NCBI RefSeq assembly: GCF_006352065.1
Contig: NZ_CP040915.1
Location: forward strand, 930,001-994,000
From: Georgenia yuyongxinii
Lineage (GTDB): Bacteria > Actinomycetota > Actinomycetes > Actinomycetales > Actinomycetaceae
Length of the DNA stretch: 64,000 nucleotides
Direction: 5' to 3'
Below are positions 10,123 through 18,391 of this stretch, one piece after another. Position 1 is the first letter of the stretch, and each line of letters opens with the position of its first letter. A model generated the notes under the pieces. That model had not been told where the DNA came from. It saw only the letters and a list, made by a program, of their open reading frames with translations, and made no database searches. A program made the position numbers and the translations under genes.

Positions 10123-10848
10123 TCAGCCCGGCCGAACCAACCCGGTCTCGTAGGCGAGCACGACGGCCTGGACCCGGTCGCGCAGGTCGAGCTTGCCGAG
10201 CACGTTGCCCACGTGCGTCTTGACGGTGGTCTCCGAGACGAACAGCCGGCCGGCGATCTCGGCGTTGGACAGTCCCTCGGCCACCAGCGTGAGGACCTCC
10301 AGCTCCCGGGCGGTCAGTCGCGCCAGCCTGGGGTCCGGTCCACCTGGTGCGCCCTCGCCGCCGGCTCCGGTGGGCAGGTGCGAGCCGAAGAGCTCGAGCA
10401 TGCGGCGAGTGACGCGGGGAGAGACGACGGCGTCGCCGCTCGCCACGGTCCGGATCGCCTGCACCAGGTCGGCCGGCCGGGTGTCCTTGAGCAGGAACCC
10501 GCTCGCCCCGGCCCGCAGGCCGTCGAAGGCGTACTCGTCGACGTCGAACGTGGTGAGGATGAGGACGCGGCTGTCCGGGTGGGCCTTGACGATCTGCTCG
10601 GTGGCCTCGAGCCCGTTCATGCCGGGCATGCGCACGTCCATGAGCACCACGTCGGGGCGCAGCGCGCCCGCCATCTGGACCGCGCTCGCGCCGTCGGCCG
10701 CCTCGCCGACCACCTCGAGGCCGTCCTCGGCCTCGAGCACCATGCGGAAGCCCATGCGCAGCAGCGCCTGGTCGTCCGCGAGCAGCACCCGGATGGCGGT
10801 GGTCGCTCCACTACTGGTGCCGGCTCCCACCACGGTGCTCTCGGTCAT
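10123..10848 (-). CDS. NarL/LuxR-family response regulator
   Basis: This is a 241-aa DNA-binding response regulator. The receiver domain (about 20-140) has the acidic pocket LLADDQ, the phospho-acceptor Asp in VVLMDVRMPGMNG, the Thr in ILTTFD, and the Lys in FLLKDTRP. A LuxR-type helix-turn-helix follows (LTARELEVLTLVAEGLSNAE, then VSETTVKTHVGNVLGKL). The ATG at 10848 overlaps the kinase stop as ATGA and has GAGGAG upstream, so translation is coupled to the kinase. It probably controls the ABC exporter at the head of its own operon, which is inference from context. Confidence 0.93.
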   Translation of the reverse strand: MTESTVVGAGTSSGATTAIRVLLADDQALLRMGFRMVLEAEDGLEVVGEAADGASAVQMAGALRPDVVLMDVRMPGMNGLEATEQIVKAHPDSRVLILTTFDVDEYAFDGLRAGASGFLLKDTRPADLVQAIRTVASGDAVVSPRVTRRMLELFGSHLPTGAGGEGAPGGPDPRLARLTARELEVLTLVAEGLSNAEIAGRLFVSETTVKTHVGNVLGKLDLRDRVQAVVLAYETGLVRPG

Positions 10849-12251
10849 CTCGTCTCCTCGTCCCATCGCAGCTGCGCGCGCACCCGCCAGCCGGTCTCCG
10901 TCGGCCCGGCCTCAACGGTGCCGCCGTACACGGCCGCGCGTTCACGCATCCCGATCAGCCCCTTCCCGCCGCCCTGGACGGCGGTGCCGGCGCTTCCGGC
11001 GTCATTGTCCACCACGATGCCCACGGATCGGGGCGTCCTGGCGATGGTGACGTCGATGCGCGGCGACAGCCGGGCGTAGCGCAGCACATTCGTCAGGCAC
11101 TCCTGCACGATGCGGTACACCGCAAGCTGCAGCCCGGTGTCGCCGGGCAGCGGCGGGCCGGACTCGGCCAGCCGGACCGGCAGGCCCGTCACCCGGAACC
11201 GCTGCACCAGGTCGGCGACGTCGTGCGCGCCTGGCTGGGGTGCCAGGGGGTCGGCGGTCGCGGCGGTCGAGGGGACGGCGGGGGGGTGGTCCTCGCGGAG
11301 CACCCCGACCATGCGGCGGGTGTCGGCGAGGGCGCGGCGGCCGGTGTCGGCGAGCTCGTCCAGGGCCAGGCGGGCCTGCTCGGGTCGGCGTTCCATGGCC
11401 GCGGAGGCACCTTCGGCAAGGGTGATCATCACCGCGATGGAGTGCGCGACGACATCGTGCATCTCGCGGGCGATGCGGGTGCGCTCGGTGCTCACCGCGA
11501 TCTGCTCACGCTGGTCGCGCTCCAGGGCGAGCTGGCGGGCGCGTTCTTCGAGCTCGAACAGCCGGGTGCGCCGTGAGCGGACCTGCAGCCCGATCAGGGT
11601 GGCGACCAGGAGCACACCGGTGCAGCCCAAGAGCTCACCCAGCCACGAGCGCTGGTCGGCGAACACGAAGATCGCCGCGGCCACCGCGGCGCCGACGCCG
11701 CTGAACGTGAGCCAGGTGACGGTCCGGTTCCGGTAGGCGGCGACGGCGTAGAGCAGCAGCGCCAGGGTCAGCAGGTCGTAACCGGCGACCGAGGTCGTGC
11801 CGACCTCGAGCTGGACGTTGCCGGAGAAGATGTCCCCCGGTGCCGGGTCGCGCGCGGTGCCCAGGACGAGGAGCCGGTGCAGCGGCACGGCGAGGCCCAC
11901 CACCGTGATCCCGATGACCGGGATGTGCCGACGCAGCAGCACGAGGACGGTGAACGCGGCGGTGAGGATCAGGCCGCTCGGCGGCCGGACCATCCCCAGG
12001 TGCCGCTCGACGAGGAAGTCCCCGACGGACAACAGGACGTAGACGGCGGCGATCAGGCCGTCCAGCCACCACGGGTGGCGGCGCAGCAGCCGGGTGATCG
12101 GCCCGGTGCGCAGGACGACCGGGTCGGGGACGACCGCGCCGTCGGGCACGACGACGCCGCCAGGGATGAGCGGACCGTCGGGCACGACGACGCCGTCGTG
12201 CGCCGCAGGGAGAACCTGGGACGCACGACGGCGGGACCGGCCGGTGAGCAT
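10845..12251 (-). CDS. Membrane sensor histidine kinase (HisKA_3 type)
   Basis: This 468-aa kinase starts with a cytoplasmic tail containing a 12-residue repeat (VVVPDGPLIPGG, VVVPDGAVVPDP). Four to five transmembrane helices follow (about 60-200), then a coiled coil (LFELEERARQLALERDQREQ). The dimerisation/phosphoacceptor box is RTRIAREMHDVVAHSIAVM with the active His. The ATPase domain has N-, G-type boxes ending in GGGKGLIGMRERAAVYGG. The stimulus is unknown; no extracellular sensor domain is evident. It starts 19 bp after the permease stop and is coupled to the response regulator. Confidence 0.92.
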   Translation of the reverse strand: MLTGRSRRRASQVLPAAHDGVVVPDGPLIPGGVVVPDGAVVPDPVVLRTGPITRLLRRHPWWLDGLIAAVYVLLSVGDFLVERHLGMVRPPSGLILTAAFTVLVLLRRHIPVIGITVVGLAVPLHRLLVLGTARDPAPGDIFSGNVQLEVGTTSVAGYDLLTLALLLYAVAAYRNRTVTWLTFSGVGAAVAAAIFVFADQRSWLGELLGCTGVLLVATLIGLQVRSRRTRLFELEERARQLALERDQREQIAVSTERTRIAREMHDVVAHSIAVMITLAEGASAAMERRPEQARLALDELADTGRRALADTRRMVGVLREDHPPAVPSTAATADPLAPQPGAHDVADLVQRFRVTGLPVRLAESGPPLPGDTGLQLAVYRIVQECLTNVLRYARLSPRIDVTIARTPRSVGIVVDNDAGSAGTAVQGGGKGLIGMRERAAVYGGTVEAGPTETGWRVRAQLRWDEETR

Positions 12252-12270
12252 TCGGGTGATCCTTCGGGGC

Positions 12271-13125
12271 TCAGGCGTCCCGACGGCGCAGCGTCACCGC
12301 GGCGGCGATCATCGGCACGACGGCCCAGGCGGTCACCACGGCGAAGCCGGTCCAGGGGGAGAGGCCGCCCTCGCCGCTGAACGCCTCGCTCACGGTGGTG
12401 AACGCCATGGCTGCGGGCAGGGGGAGGTAGGTGACGATGTCCTGGACCCAGTCCAGGGTGATGAACTGCAGGATGCCGGGCAGCAGGAGCAGGACGGTCA
12501 GGGAGACGGTCACCGCCCCGGCGGTCGAGCGCAGCAGGGTGCCCATGGCGAGCGCGAAGAGACCGGCCGCGATGAGGAAGTAGGCGATGCCGCCGACGAC
12601 CTGCCAGGTCTGGGTGTCGTCCAGGGCAGGGACGAGGTCGAAGTCGCTCAGGAACGGCATGGTGACCAGGTAGGACAGCGCCAGGCCGACCGCGGTGACG
12701 ACGAGAGTGAGCACGACCAGGGCGATGGCCTTCGCGGCCAGCACCGGCAGGCGGGTGGGCACGGCGGCCAAGGTCGAGCGGATCATGCCGGTGGAGTACT
12801 CCCCGGTGATCAGCAGGGCCCCAAGGACGGCGATGGTGACCATGCCGAACTGGTACCCGGCGGTGGCGACCTCGGCGCCATGCATGCCGCCGACGAAGGC
12901 CGCGCCCTCCGGCTCCTCCATCATGAACTGGATGGAGGCGGCCTGGCCCAGCGAGACGAGCGTCATGAGGACGACCGTGATGCCCAGGGTCCACCAGGTG
13001 GAGCGCAGGGAGAGCAGCTTGATCCACTCCCCGCGCATGACGCCGGGGAAGGACAGACGGGCGCGCACCGGGCTGTGCGCGGGCCGCTCGCGGGTGACGG
13101 ACGGGGTGGCGGTGACGGTACTCAT
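12271..13125 (-). CDS. ABC-2 type transporter permease
   Basis: This 284-aa integral membrane protein has six predicted helices. It begins MSTVTATPSVTRERPAHSPV, with a cytoplasmic N-terminus before MRGEWIKLLSLRSTWWTLG, a common start of ABC-2 permeases. The motif GEYSTGMIRSTLAAVPTR is the coupling segment. The ATG at 13125 overlaps the ATPase stop (ATGA). It pairs with the preceding ATPase to form an exporter, probably of a drug, peptide or lipid. The substrate is not readable. The downstream two-component genes suggest an envelope-stress or antibiotic-detoxification module. Confidence 0.9.
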   Translation of the reverse strand: MSTVTATPSVTRERPAHSPVRARLSFPGVMRGEWIKLLSLRSTWWTLGITVVLMTLVSLGQAASIQFMMEEPEGAAFVGGMHGAEVATAGYQFGMVTIAVLGALLITGEYSTGMIRSTLAAVPTRLPVLAAKAIALVVLTLVVTAVGLALSYLVTMPFLSDFDLVPALDDTQTWQVVGGIAYFLIAAGLFALAMGTLLRSTAGAVTVSLTVLLLLPGILQFITLDWVQDIVTYLPLPAAMAFTTVSEAFSGEGGLSPWTGFAVVTAWAVVPMIAAAVTLRRRDA

Positions 13126-14054
13126 CGGGTCTCGGCCTCCAGGGCGACGGAGTTCTCGGACCGGTACTCGACCGCGTCCTGGGTCAGGGTCATGTAGGCC
13201 TCTTCGAGGCTGGCGCGCTGGGGGCTGAGCTCGTGCAGGACGATGCCGTTCGCGGCGGCCGTCTCGCCGACCTGCTCGGCGGTGACGCCGCGCAGATCGA
13301 GGACGCCGGCCTCGGCGGAGCTCACCGAGGCGCCGGCACGCTGGAGCATGTCGGCCAGGTCGGCCGCCCGCGGGGAGCGCACCCGCACCGTGGTGCCGGC
13401 GACGCCGTCGATCACGTCCTGGACGGGGCCGGAGGTGATGATCCGGCCCTTGCCGATCACCAGGAGCAGGTCGGCGGTCTGGGCCATCTCGCTCATGAGG
13501 TGGGAGGAGAGGAAGACGGTGCGGCCCTCGCTCGCCAGGTAGCGGACGAGGTTGCGGACCCACTTCACGCCCTCGGGGTCTAGGCCGTTGACCGGCTCGT
13601 CGAGGATGAGTGTGCGGGGGTCGCCCAGCATGGCCGAGGCGATGCCGAGGCGCTGGCCCATGCCGAGGGAGAAGCCGCCCACCCGCTTGCTCGCGACGCC
13701 GGCCAGGCCGGTCATCTCGATGACCTCGTCGACTCGCTTGGGGGAGATGCCGTGGGTGGCTGCCATGGTGCGCAGGTGCGAGCGGGCGGAGCGGCCCGGG
13801 TGCGCGGCCTTGGCGTCGAGGAGGGCGCCGACCTCGCTGAGCGGGGAGCGGTGCTGGGCGTAGGGCTTGCCGTTGACGGTCACCCGGCCCGCCGTCGGGC
13901 GGTCCAGCCCCATGATCATGCGCATGGTGGTGGATTTTCCGGCGCCGTTCGGGCCGAGGAAGCCGGTGACGGTGCCGGGCTCGATGGTGAAGCTGATGCC
14001 GGCGACGGCGGTCTTGTCGCCGTACCGCTTGGTGAGGTTGTGGGCCTCGATCAT
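13122..14054 (-). CDS. ABC transporter ATP-binding protein (exporter, CcmA/drrA-like)
   Basis: This is a 310-aa ATPase. It has Walker A GPNGAGKSTTMRM, signature GGFSLGMGQRLGIA, Walker B RTLILDEPVNGLDPEG and the switch His in VFLSSHLMSE. A C-terminal extension of about 90 residues (ITSGPVQDVIDGVAGTTVRV onward) is typical of drug-resistance ABC ATPases. It heads the operon ATPase-permease-kinase-regulator. The 418 bp upstream (14055-14472) contain the divergent promoters for this operon and the Bax-inhibitor gene, with no further gene visible. Confidence 0.93.
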   Translation of the reverse strand: MIEAHNLTKRYGDKTAVAGISFTIEPGTVTGFLGPNGAGKSTTMRMIMGLDRPTAGRVTVNGKPYAQHRSPLSEVGALLDAKAAHPGRSARSHLRTMAATHGISPKRVDEVIEMTGLAGVASKRVGGFSLGMGQRLGIASAMLGDPRTLILDEPVNGLDPEGVKWVRNLVRYLASEGRTVFLSSHLMSEMAQTADLLLVIGKGRIITSGPVQDVIDGVAGTTVRVRSPRAADLADMLQRAGASVSSAEAGVLDLRGVTAEQVGETAAANGIVLHELSPQRASLEEAYMTLTQDAVEYRSENSVALEAETR

Positions 14055-14472
14055 GGGGGAGCCTTTCTCTGTGCCGGGGCCGGCTGGTCAGCGGGCCGGG
14101 CGGCGGGCCGTGCCGGCCGCTGCTGGAGGCAACGCTACGGAGCAGGGGCGGTGGACCGGATCGGCGGCTGGGCTGATTGTGGGCGGTCGCCCGCCTCCGC
14201 CGTCCAGGTGAGCCTCTCATCCTCAGGGAGGAGGTCTCCGCACCGACCCGACGGGCCCGGGCGAGGCAGGGCACGGCTTTCCGTGGCGTCTCGGAGGTGT
14301 GACGGCGCGAGGCGACCGTGCCGTCCGGAACACCGACCGATAGTGTCCCGTTAGTACCAATGAGGAAGTCTTCCTTGCCGGGACGCATGCGCCCGTACGA
14401 TGAGAATCGGCCAGCGACTTCGGCCTGGACCCGCTGCACGGGACCAGGAGCCGCGACCAGGAGGCACGTGAA

Positions 14473-15429
14473 GTGAGCAATCCCGTCTTCGAGAACAGCC
14501 CGGTCTTCGGCGAGCGCGCCAAGCGCACGCCGAAGGGCTACCCGACCTACCCGGGGTACACCCCCGGTCCGTCCGGCCCGACCGGGACCACCTACGCCCA
14601 GCCCGGGACCACCCCGCCCATGCAGCCCGGCCTCGGGCAGCAGGGCTACGCGCAGCCTGGCTATGGGCAGCAGGGTTACGGCCAGCCTGGCCGCATCGAC
14701 GACCTCGAGCAGGCCTACCGCGGCCCGGCCGCCGCCCCGGCCGACACCGGCCGCATGACGTACGACGACGTCATCATCAAGACCGGCCTCGTCATCGGGG
14801 TGATCGTCGCCGCGGCCTTCCTCAACGGCTTGGTGCTCGGCGCGAACACGCTGCTGACGTTCGGCGGCGCGATCGTCGGGCTCGTGCTCGGCCTGGTCAA
14901 CGCGTTCAAGCGGGAGCCCAGCCCGGCGCTGATCATGGCCTACGCCGTCGCCGAGGGGTTCTTCCTCGGTGGCATCTCCGCGGTCTTCGAGGCCACCTGG
15001 GAGGGCATCATCCTCCAGGCGGTGCTCGGCACCATGGCCACGTTCATCGCCGCGCTCCTCCTCTTCAAGTCCGGCACCGTCCGCGTGACGCCCAAGCTGA
15101 CCCGGTTCGTGCTGATCGCCCTCGTCGGCTACGCGCTGTTCTCGGTGATCAACGTGGTGCTCATGATCACCGGCGTCTCGGACGACCCCTGGGGCCTGCG
15201 CACCGGCGTGACCATCATGGGGATCCCGCTGGGCGTGCTGCTCGGCCTCTTCGCCGTCGGGCTCGCCGCGATCTGCCTGATCATGGACTTCGACGCCATC
15301 AAGCGCGGCGTGGAGCAGGGCGTGCCCGGCCGCTTCGCCTGGACGGCCGCCTTCGGCATCGCGGTCACGCTCGTCTGGCTCTATATCGAGTTCCTGCGCC
15401 TGCTCGCGATCCTGCGCGGCAGCGACTGA
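14473..15429 (+). CDS. Bax inhibitor-1/YccA family membrane protein
   Basis: This 318-aa protein has a long Gly/Gln/Tyr/Pro-rich N-terminus (about 20-75, repeats such as GYGQQGYGQPG) before seven hydrophobic segments. Family-typical pieces are RMTYDDVIIKTG, AYAVAEGFFLGGISA and the C-terminal ICLIMDFDAIKRGVEQGVP with acidic residues, ending in EFLRLLAILRG. Bacterial relatives are proposed pH-gated cation channels; here the role is unknown. The start is a GTG with AGGAGG nearby (about 14458). A strong terminator follows the stop. Confidence 0.9.
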   Translation: MSNPVFENSPVFGERAKRTPKGYPTYPGYTPGPSGPTGTTYAQPGTTPPMQPGLGQQGYAQPGYGQQGYGQPGRIDDLEQAYRGPAAAPADTGRMTYDDVIIKTGLVIGVIVAAAFLNGLVLGANTLLTFGGAIVGLVLGLVNAFKREPSPALIMAYAVAEGFFLGGISAVFEATWEGIILQAVLGTMATFIAALLLFKSGTVRVTPKLTRFVLIALVGYALFSVINVVLMITGVSDDPWGLRTGVTIMGIPLGVLLGLFAVGLAAICLIMDFDAIKRGVEQGVPGRFAWTAAFGIAVTLVWLYIEFLRLLAILRGSD

Positions 15430-15447
15430 CCCGCTTCATCGCACGAC

Positions 15448-15485
15448 GACGGCGGCCGTCCCTTGGCGGGGCGGCCGCCGTCTTC
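15448..15485 (+). terminator. Rho-independent-like terminator
   Basis: Perfect 11-bp arms GACGGCGGCCG and CGGCCGCCGTC enclose a 13-nt loop and are followed by TTCT. The hairpin begins 18 bp after the Bax-inhibitor-1 stop codon. Confidence 0.75.
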
Positions 15486-15565
15486 TGTCCTGGCCGGGGC
15501 CGGCGTCCTTCCGCGTGGAGCGTGCGGCTCGTATCGTCGCCCCTGACCGATCGTGGGGGTTGACC

Positions 15566-16279
15566 ATGTCGACGACGACTCCAGGACCTGCCGGCCGCGA
15601 CCCGGCAACCGGGCTCCGCGCCGGGCCGTTATCCCGGCGCCGCGCCGCCACCTGCGCGGACGCGGCGGCCGGCGTCGGCACGACGTCCGGTCTTGCGCTC
15701 GGGCTGATGTTCGCGATCGAGGTGCCCACCGACGGCCCGTTCGTCTTCGGCGCCACGAACGACGTGCTCGGTGCCGCCTTCAACCTGCTCGTGATCCCCG
15801 TCTACGCCGAGCTCGGGTCCGAGCTGCCTCCCGGACGCACCCGGGACGTCCTGCTCCCCGCGGCGATCGGCGCAGGCGCTGTCGGCGCCGCCTCCGGGAC
15901 CCTGCTCGTGGCCCGCGTGCTGCCCTTCGCCCCGTCGACGGCGCTGTCCACCGCGGCCATCGCCGTGCAGGCGGTGTGGATGCTCGTGAGCAACGACCGG
16001 CTGCTGCGCCGGCCGGACTTCCCGCGCCGGCTCGGGCGGCTGGGCCGGGTGATCGGCGCCGCGCAGCTGCTGGGCGGCGCCGTCGTCGGGGCGGGCCTGG
16101 CGCTGCCGCGGGGCAGCCTGGGCCGGCGGGCCGCGTTCGTCGTCGGCGGGCTGCCCGGCGTGGCCGCGTGGGCGCTGTGGCCGGCGTGGTTCTATCTCGC
16201 GGCCCGCTACCTCGACCAGCCCGCCCCCGCCGAGGTGCCGGCCGGCGGGGACCGCCCGGGCTCAGCGGGGGAGCGGTGA
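15566..16279 (+). CDS. Hypothetical multi-pass membrane protein
   Basis: This 237-aa protein has about five or six hydrophobic helices (for example around residues 32-55, 70-86, 92-118, 125-142, 160-180 and 192-215) and no catalytic motif that can be named. The ATG at 15566 follows GGGGGTTG weakly; an extended upstream start has no ribosome site. Residue 22 is encoded by TTA, a rare codon here. Its last 18 bp overlap the end of the convergent VOC gene. No function is assigned. Confidence 0.65.
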   Translation: MSTTTPGPAGRDPATGLRAGPLSRRRAATCADAAAGVGTTSGLALGLMFAIEVPTDGPFVFGATNDVLGAAFNLLVIPVYAELGSELPPGRTRDVLLPAAIGAGAVGAASGTLLVARVLPFAPSTALSTAAIAVQAVWMLVSNDRLLRRPDFPRRLGRLGRVIGAAQLLGGAVVGAGLALPRGSLGRRAAFVVGGLPGVAAWALWPAWFYLAARYLDQPAPAEVPAGGDRPGSAGER

Positions 16280-16637
16280 GCCGACCCGCATGAGGTTGCC
16301 GCTGGGATCGACGATGGCGAACTCCCGCATCCCGTAGTCGGTGTCCACCGGCGCCACGAGCCGGCTGCCGGTCGCGGGGTCCGTGGGGACACCGACTGCC
16401 GCCCACTCGGCGTGCAGCCGGTCGGCGTCGTCGACGTAGGTACCAGCTGGACGCCGTCGTCAGCGGGTCGACGTCCGGGCTGGCGTAGAGGTGGATCGTC
16501 GCGCTGCCCCGCCCGAGGACGAGATAGTCCCACTCCTCGGGCGGGGCACCACGGTTGACGAACCCGAGCCGCTCGTAGAACGCCAGCGACTCGCTCAGGT
16601 CCCTGCTCGGCAGGATCGGGACGGCGAGCTCGCCCAC
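16262..16637 (-). pseudogene. VOC (glyoxalase/bleomycin-resistance-like) gene with frameshift
   Basis: The N-terminal half reads VGELAVPILPSRDLSESLAF from a GTG at 16637, a normal VOC start, and continues to SSWY. At about 16440 the frame changes, and the rest (YVDDADRLHAEWAAVGVPTD to RVGSPLPR) is in another frame. One extra base or two missing bases explain it. Together the halves make a full VOC domain of about 125 aa, similar to bleomycin-binding family members. The gene starts 1 bp after the FKBP stop, so they would be co-transcribed. A sequencing error is an alternative to true decay. Confidence 0.75.
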
Positions 16638-16638
16638 G

Positions 16639-17040
16639 TCACTCCACGCCGACGACGTCCACCACGAAGACGAGGGTGTCGGAACCCTTGATGCCCGCCT
16701 GGGGCACGCCGCGGGGGCCGTAGCCGTGCTCGGGCGGGATGGAGAGCAGCACCCGCGAGCCGATCTGCTGGCCGACCAGGCCGTCGTCCCAGCCTCCGAT
16801 GACCACGCCCATCCCGATCGGGAAGGAGATCGTGGTGCCGCGATCGTAGGAGTTGTCGAAGACGTGCCCACCCCAGGCCTGGCCCAGATAGTTGACGACG
16901 ATCGTGTCGCCCGCCTCGATGGTGTCGCCGCTGCCCTGCTCGAGCACCTGCACCTGCAGGCCCTCGGGGGCGTCGGACGCGGGAAAGCTCAGCTCCGGCT
17001 TGTCGCCGAAGCCGCCGCTGGCGGTGGGGAGCTCAGTCAC
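16639..17040 (-). CDS. FKBP-type peptidyl-prolyl cis-trans isomerase
   Basis: This 133-aa protein is one complete FKBP domain. Motifs are LQVQVLEQGSGDTIEAGDTI, VNYLGQAWGGHVFDNSYDRG, FPIGMGVVIGGWDDGLVGQQ and SRVLLSIPPEHGYGPRG, ending DTLVFVVDVVGVE. The active-site aromatic and Asp residues are present. No signal peptide is visible, so it is cytosolic. The start is a GTG. It catalyses proline isomerisation in protein folding. Confidence 0.95.
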   Translation of the reverse strand: MTELPTASGGFGDKPELSFPASDAPEGLQVQVLEQGSGDTIEAGDTIVVNYLGQAWGGHVFDNSYDRGTTISFPIGMGVVIGGWDDGLVGQQIGSRVLLSIPPEHGYGPRGVPQAGIKGSDTLVFVVDVVGVE

Positions 17041-17401
17041 GGACGGTCCTCTCGGTCGGTGCCCGACGGCGCCGGGGCTGCGGACACCCTATGTTGCGGC
17101 TCGCCGGTGGTGCGATGCCGGCGACTACGGCCCGAGATGCGGGTGCTGCGCTTGGTCGCGAGCGGACATCACCGCCTCGGTCCGCCGGCGCTGGCCGACG
17201 AGATGGTCGAGATGGTTGCCGTGCCAGCCATTTTCGCCATTTCGTTTCAGTCGCTATCCGCGCGCACGCGCAAGGTGCGCCGACGACCCGGCGCGCGGTC
17301 GGTCTACCTCGGACTGCGGAACAACCCCGTCGTGGCAAGCATGAACATCAAGAATTCCGAGGGAAGCAGGTTCGGCGGAACTGGGCTCGACCTGGCTGCC
17401 G
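17041..17401. other. Non-coding interval, FKBP to msrA
   Basis: About 360 bp lie between the FKBP start and the msrA stop. No frame with coding character, tRNA or clear hairpin was seen. The part near 17225-17260 and 17335-17365 is more AT-rich than the surroundings and may hold the FKBP promoter. Confidence 0.4.
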
Positions 17402-18127
17402 TCAGACCTGCGGCGGCAGCACGTCCTGCTGGGCCGGGGCCTGATCCTGGGCCGGGACCAGCCCCACCGGGCAGGTCATGCCGTTGGGGCCGTGGTTGCA
17501 GTACCCGTTGGGGTTCTTGTGGAGGTACTGCTGGTGGTAGTCCTCTGCGTAGTAGAACGGGCCGGCACCCGGGCTGTCGGCGGTTCCGGCGAACGGCCGT
17601 ATCTCCGTGGAGATCGTGCCGTGCCCGTGCGCGGTGAGGACCTGCTGGAACGCGGCCTTCGTCGTCTGCGCCGCCTGCTCCTGTTCCGCGGTGGTGACGT
17701 AGATGCCCGAGCGGTACTGGGTGCCGATGTCGTTGCCCTGCCGGTTGGCGGTGGTGGAGTCGTGGTTCTCCCAGAACGCCTTGAGCAGCAGCTCGGTAGA
17801 GGTCTTGGTGGGGTCGTAGGCCACCTGGACACCCTCGGTGTGGCCCGTGCGTCCGGTGCACACCTCCTCATACGTCGGGTACGAGGTGTACCCGCCGAGG
17901 TAGCCGGCCGCGGTGGAGACCACCCCGGGCAGACGCCAGAAGATGCGTTCGGTGCCCCAGAAGCACCCCATCGCCACGTACAACACCTGCGTGCCGGCCG
18001 GCCAGGGGCCGGCCAGGGGAGTGCCGAGCACCTCGTGCGTCGCGGGCACCGCGAACGCCGGGGCCGGTCGTCCGGGCAGCGCCGCCTCGGGGCTCACCAT
18101 CTGGGTGGTCCGGCCAAGTCCGAACAT
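17402..18127 (-). CDS. msrA: Peptide-methionine (S)-S-oxide reductase MsrA
   Basis: This 241-aa MsrA repairs methionine-S-sulfoxide in proteins. The catalytic motif GCFWGTERIFWRLPGV (Cys about residue 55) is intact, followed by TAAGYLGGYTSYPTYEEVC, GHTEGVQVAYDP and QYRSGIYVTTAEQEQ. The resolving Cys lies in the tail YLHKNPNGYCNHG. About 40 extra residues precede the domain. The ATG at 18127 has AGGAGG 5 bp upstream. Upstream in-frame sequence is the 36-bp tandem repeat and is not translated in this model. Confidence 0.96.
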   Translation of the reverse strand: MFGLGRTTQMVSPEAALPGRPAPAFAVPATHEVLGTPLAGPWPAGTQVLYVAMGCFWGTERIFWRLPGVVSTAAGYLGGYTSYPTYEEVCTGRTGHTEGVQVAYDPTKTSTELLLKAFWENHDSTTANRQGNDIGTQYRSGIYVTTAEQEQAAQTTKAAFQQVLTAHGHGTISTEIRPFAGTADSPGAGPFYYAEDYHQQYLHKNPNGYCNHGPNGMTCPVGLVPAQDQAPAQQDVLPPQV

Positions 18128-18150
18128 GTGGTCCTCCTGTATCCGTGAAT

Positions 18151-18232
18151 GCACGCGGCGCCGTGGTGGGGGCACGCGTGCTGCGCGCACGCGGCGCCGT
18201 GGTGGGTGCTCGCGTGCCGCGCGCACGCGCCG
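18151..18232. repeat. 36-bp tandem repeat upstream of msrA
   Basis: Two nearly identical 36-bp units start at 18151 and 18187 with GCACGCGGCGCCGTGGTGGG, and a partial third starts at 18223. They lie 24-105 bp upstream of the msrA start, in the expected promoter/leader zone. Each unit holds the palindrome GGCGCC and a GCACGCGTGC-like palindrome, so they could be regulator sites or simple expansion. Confidence 0.7.
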
Positions 18233-18391
18233 TCGGGGCGACCGATCGTCGGGCATGCTGTACGGCACGCTGCGCGCACCTGGCTCAACGCCGGGTACCA
18301 CGGCGATCTTCCCACCGGCTCGGCGCGACGTGTACGGGACGCCGCCCCCTAGGCTGAGGGCGCCACCGTCTCACGCACCGAACGAGGGGCC

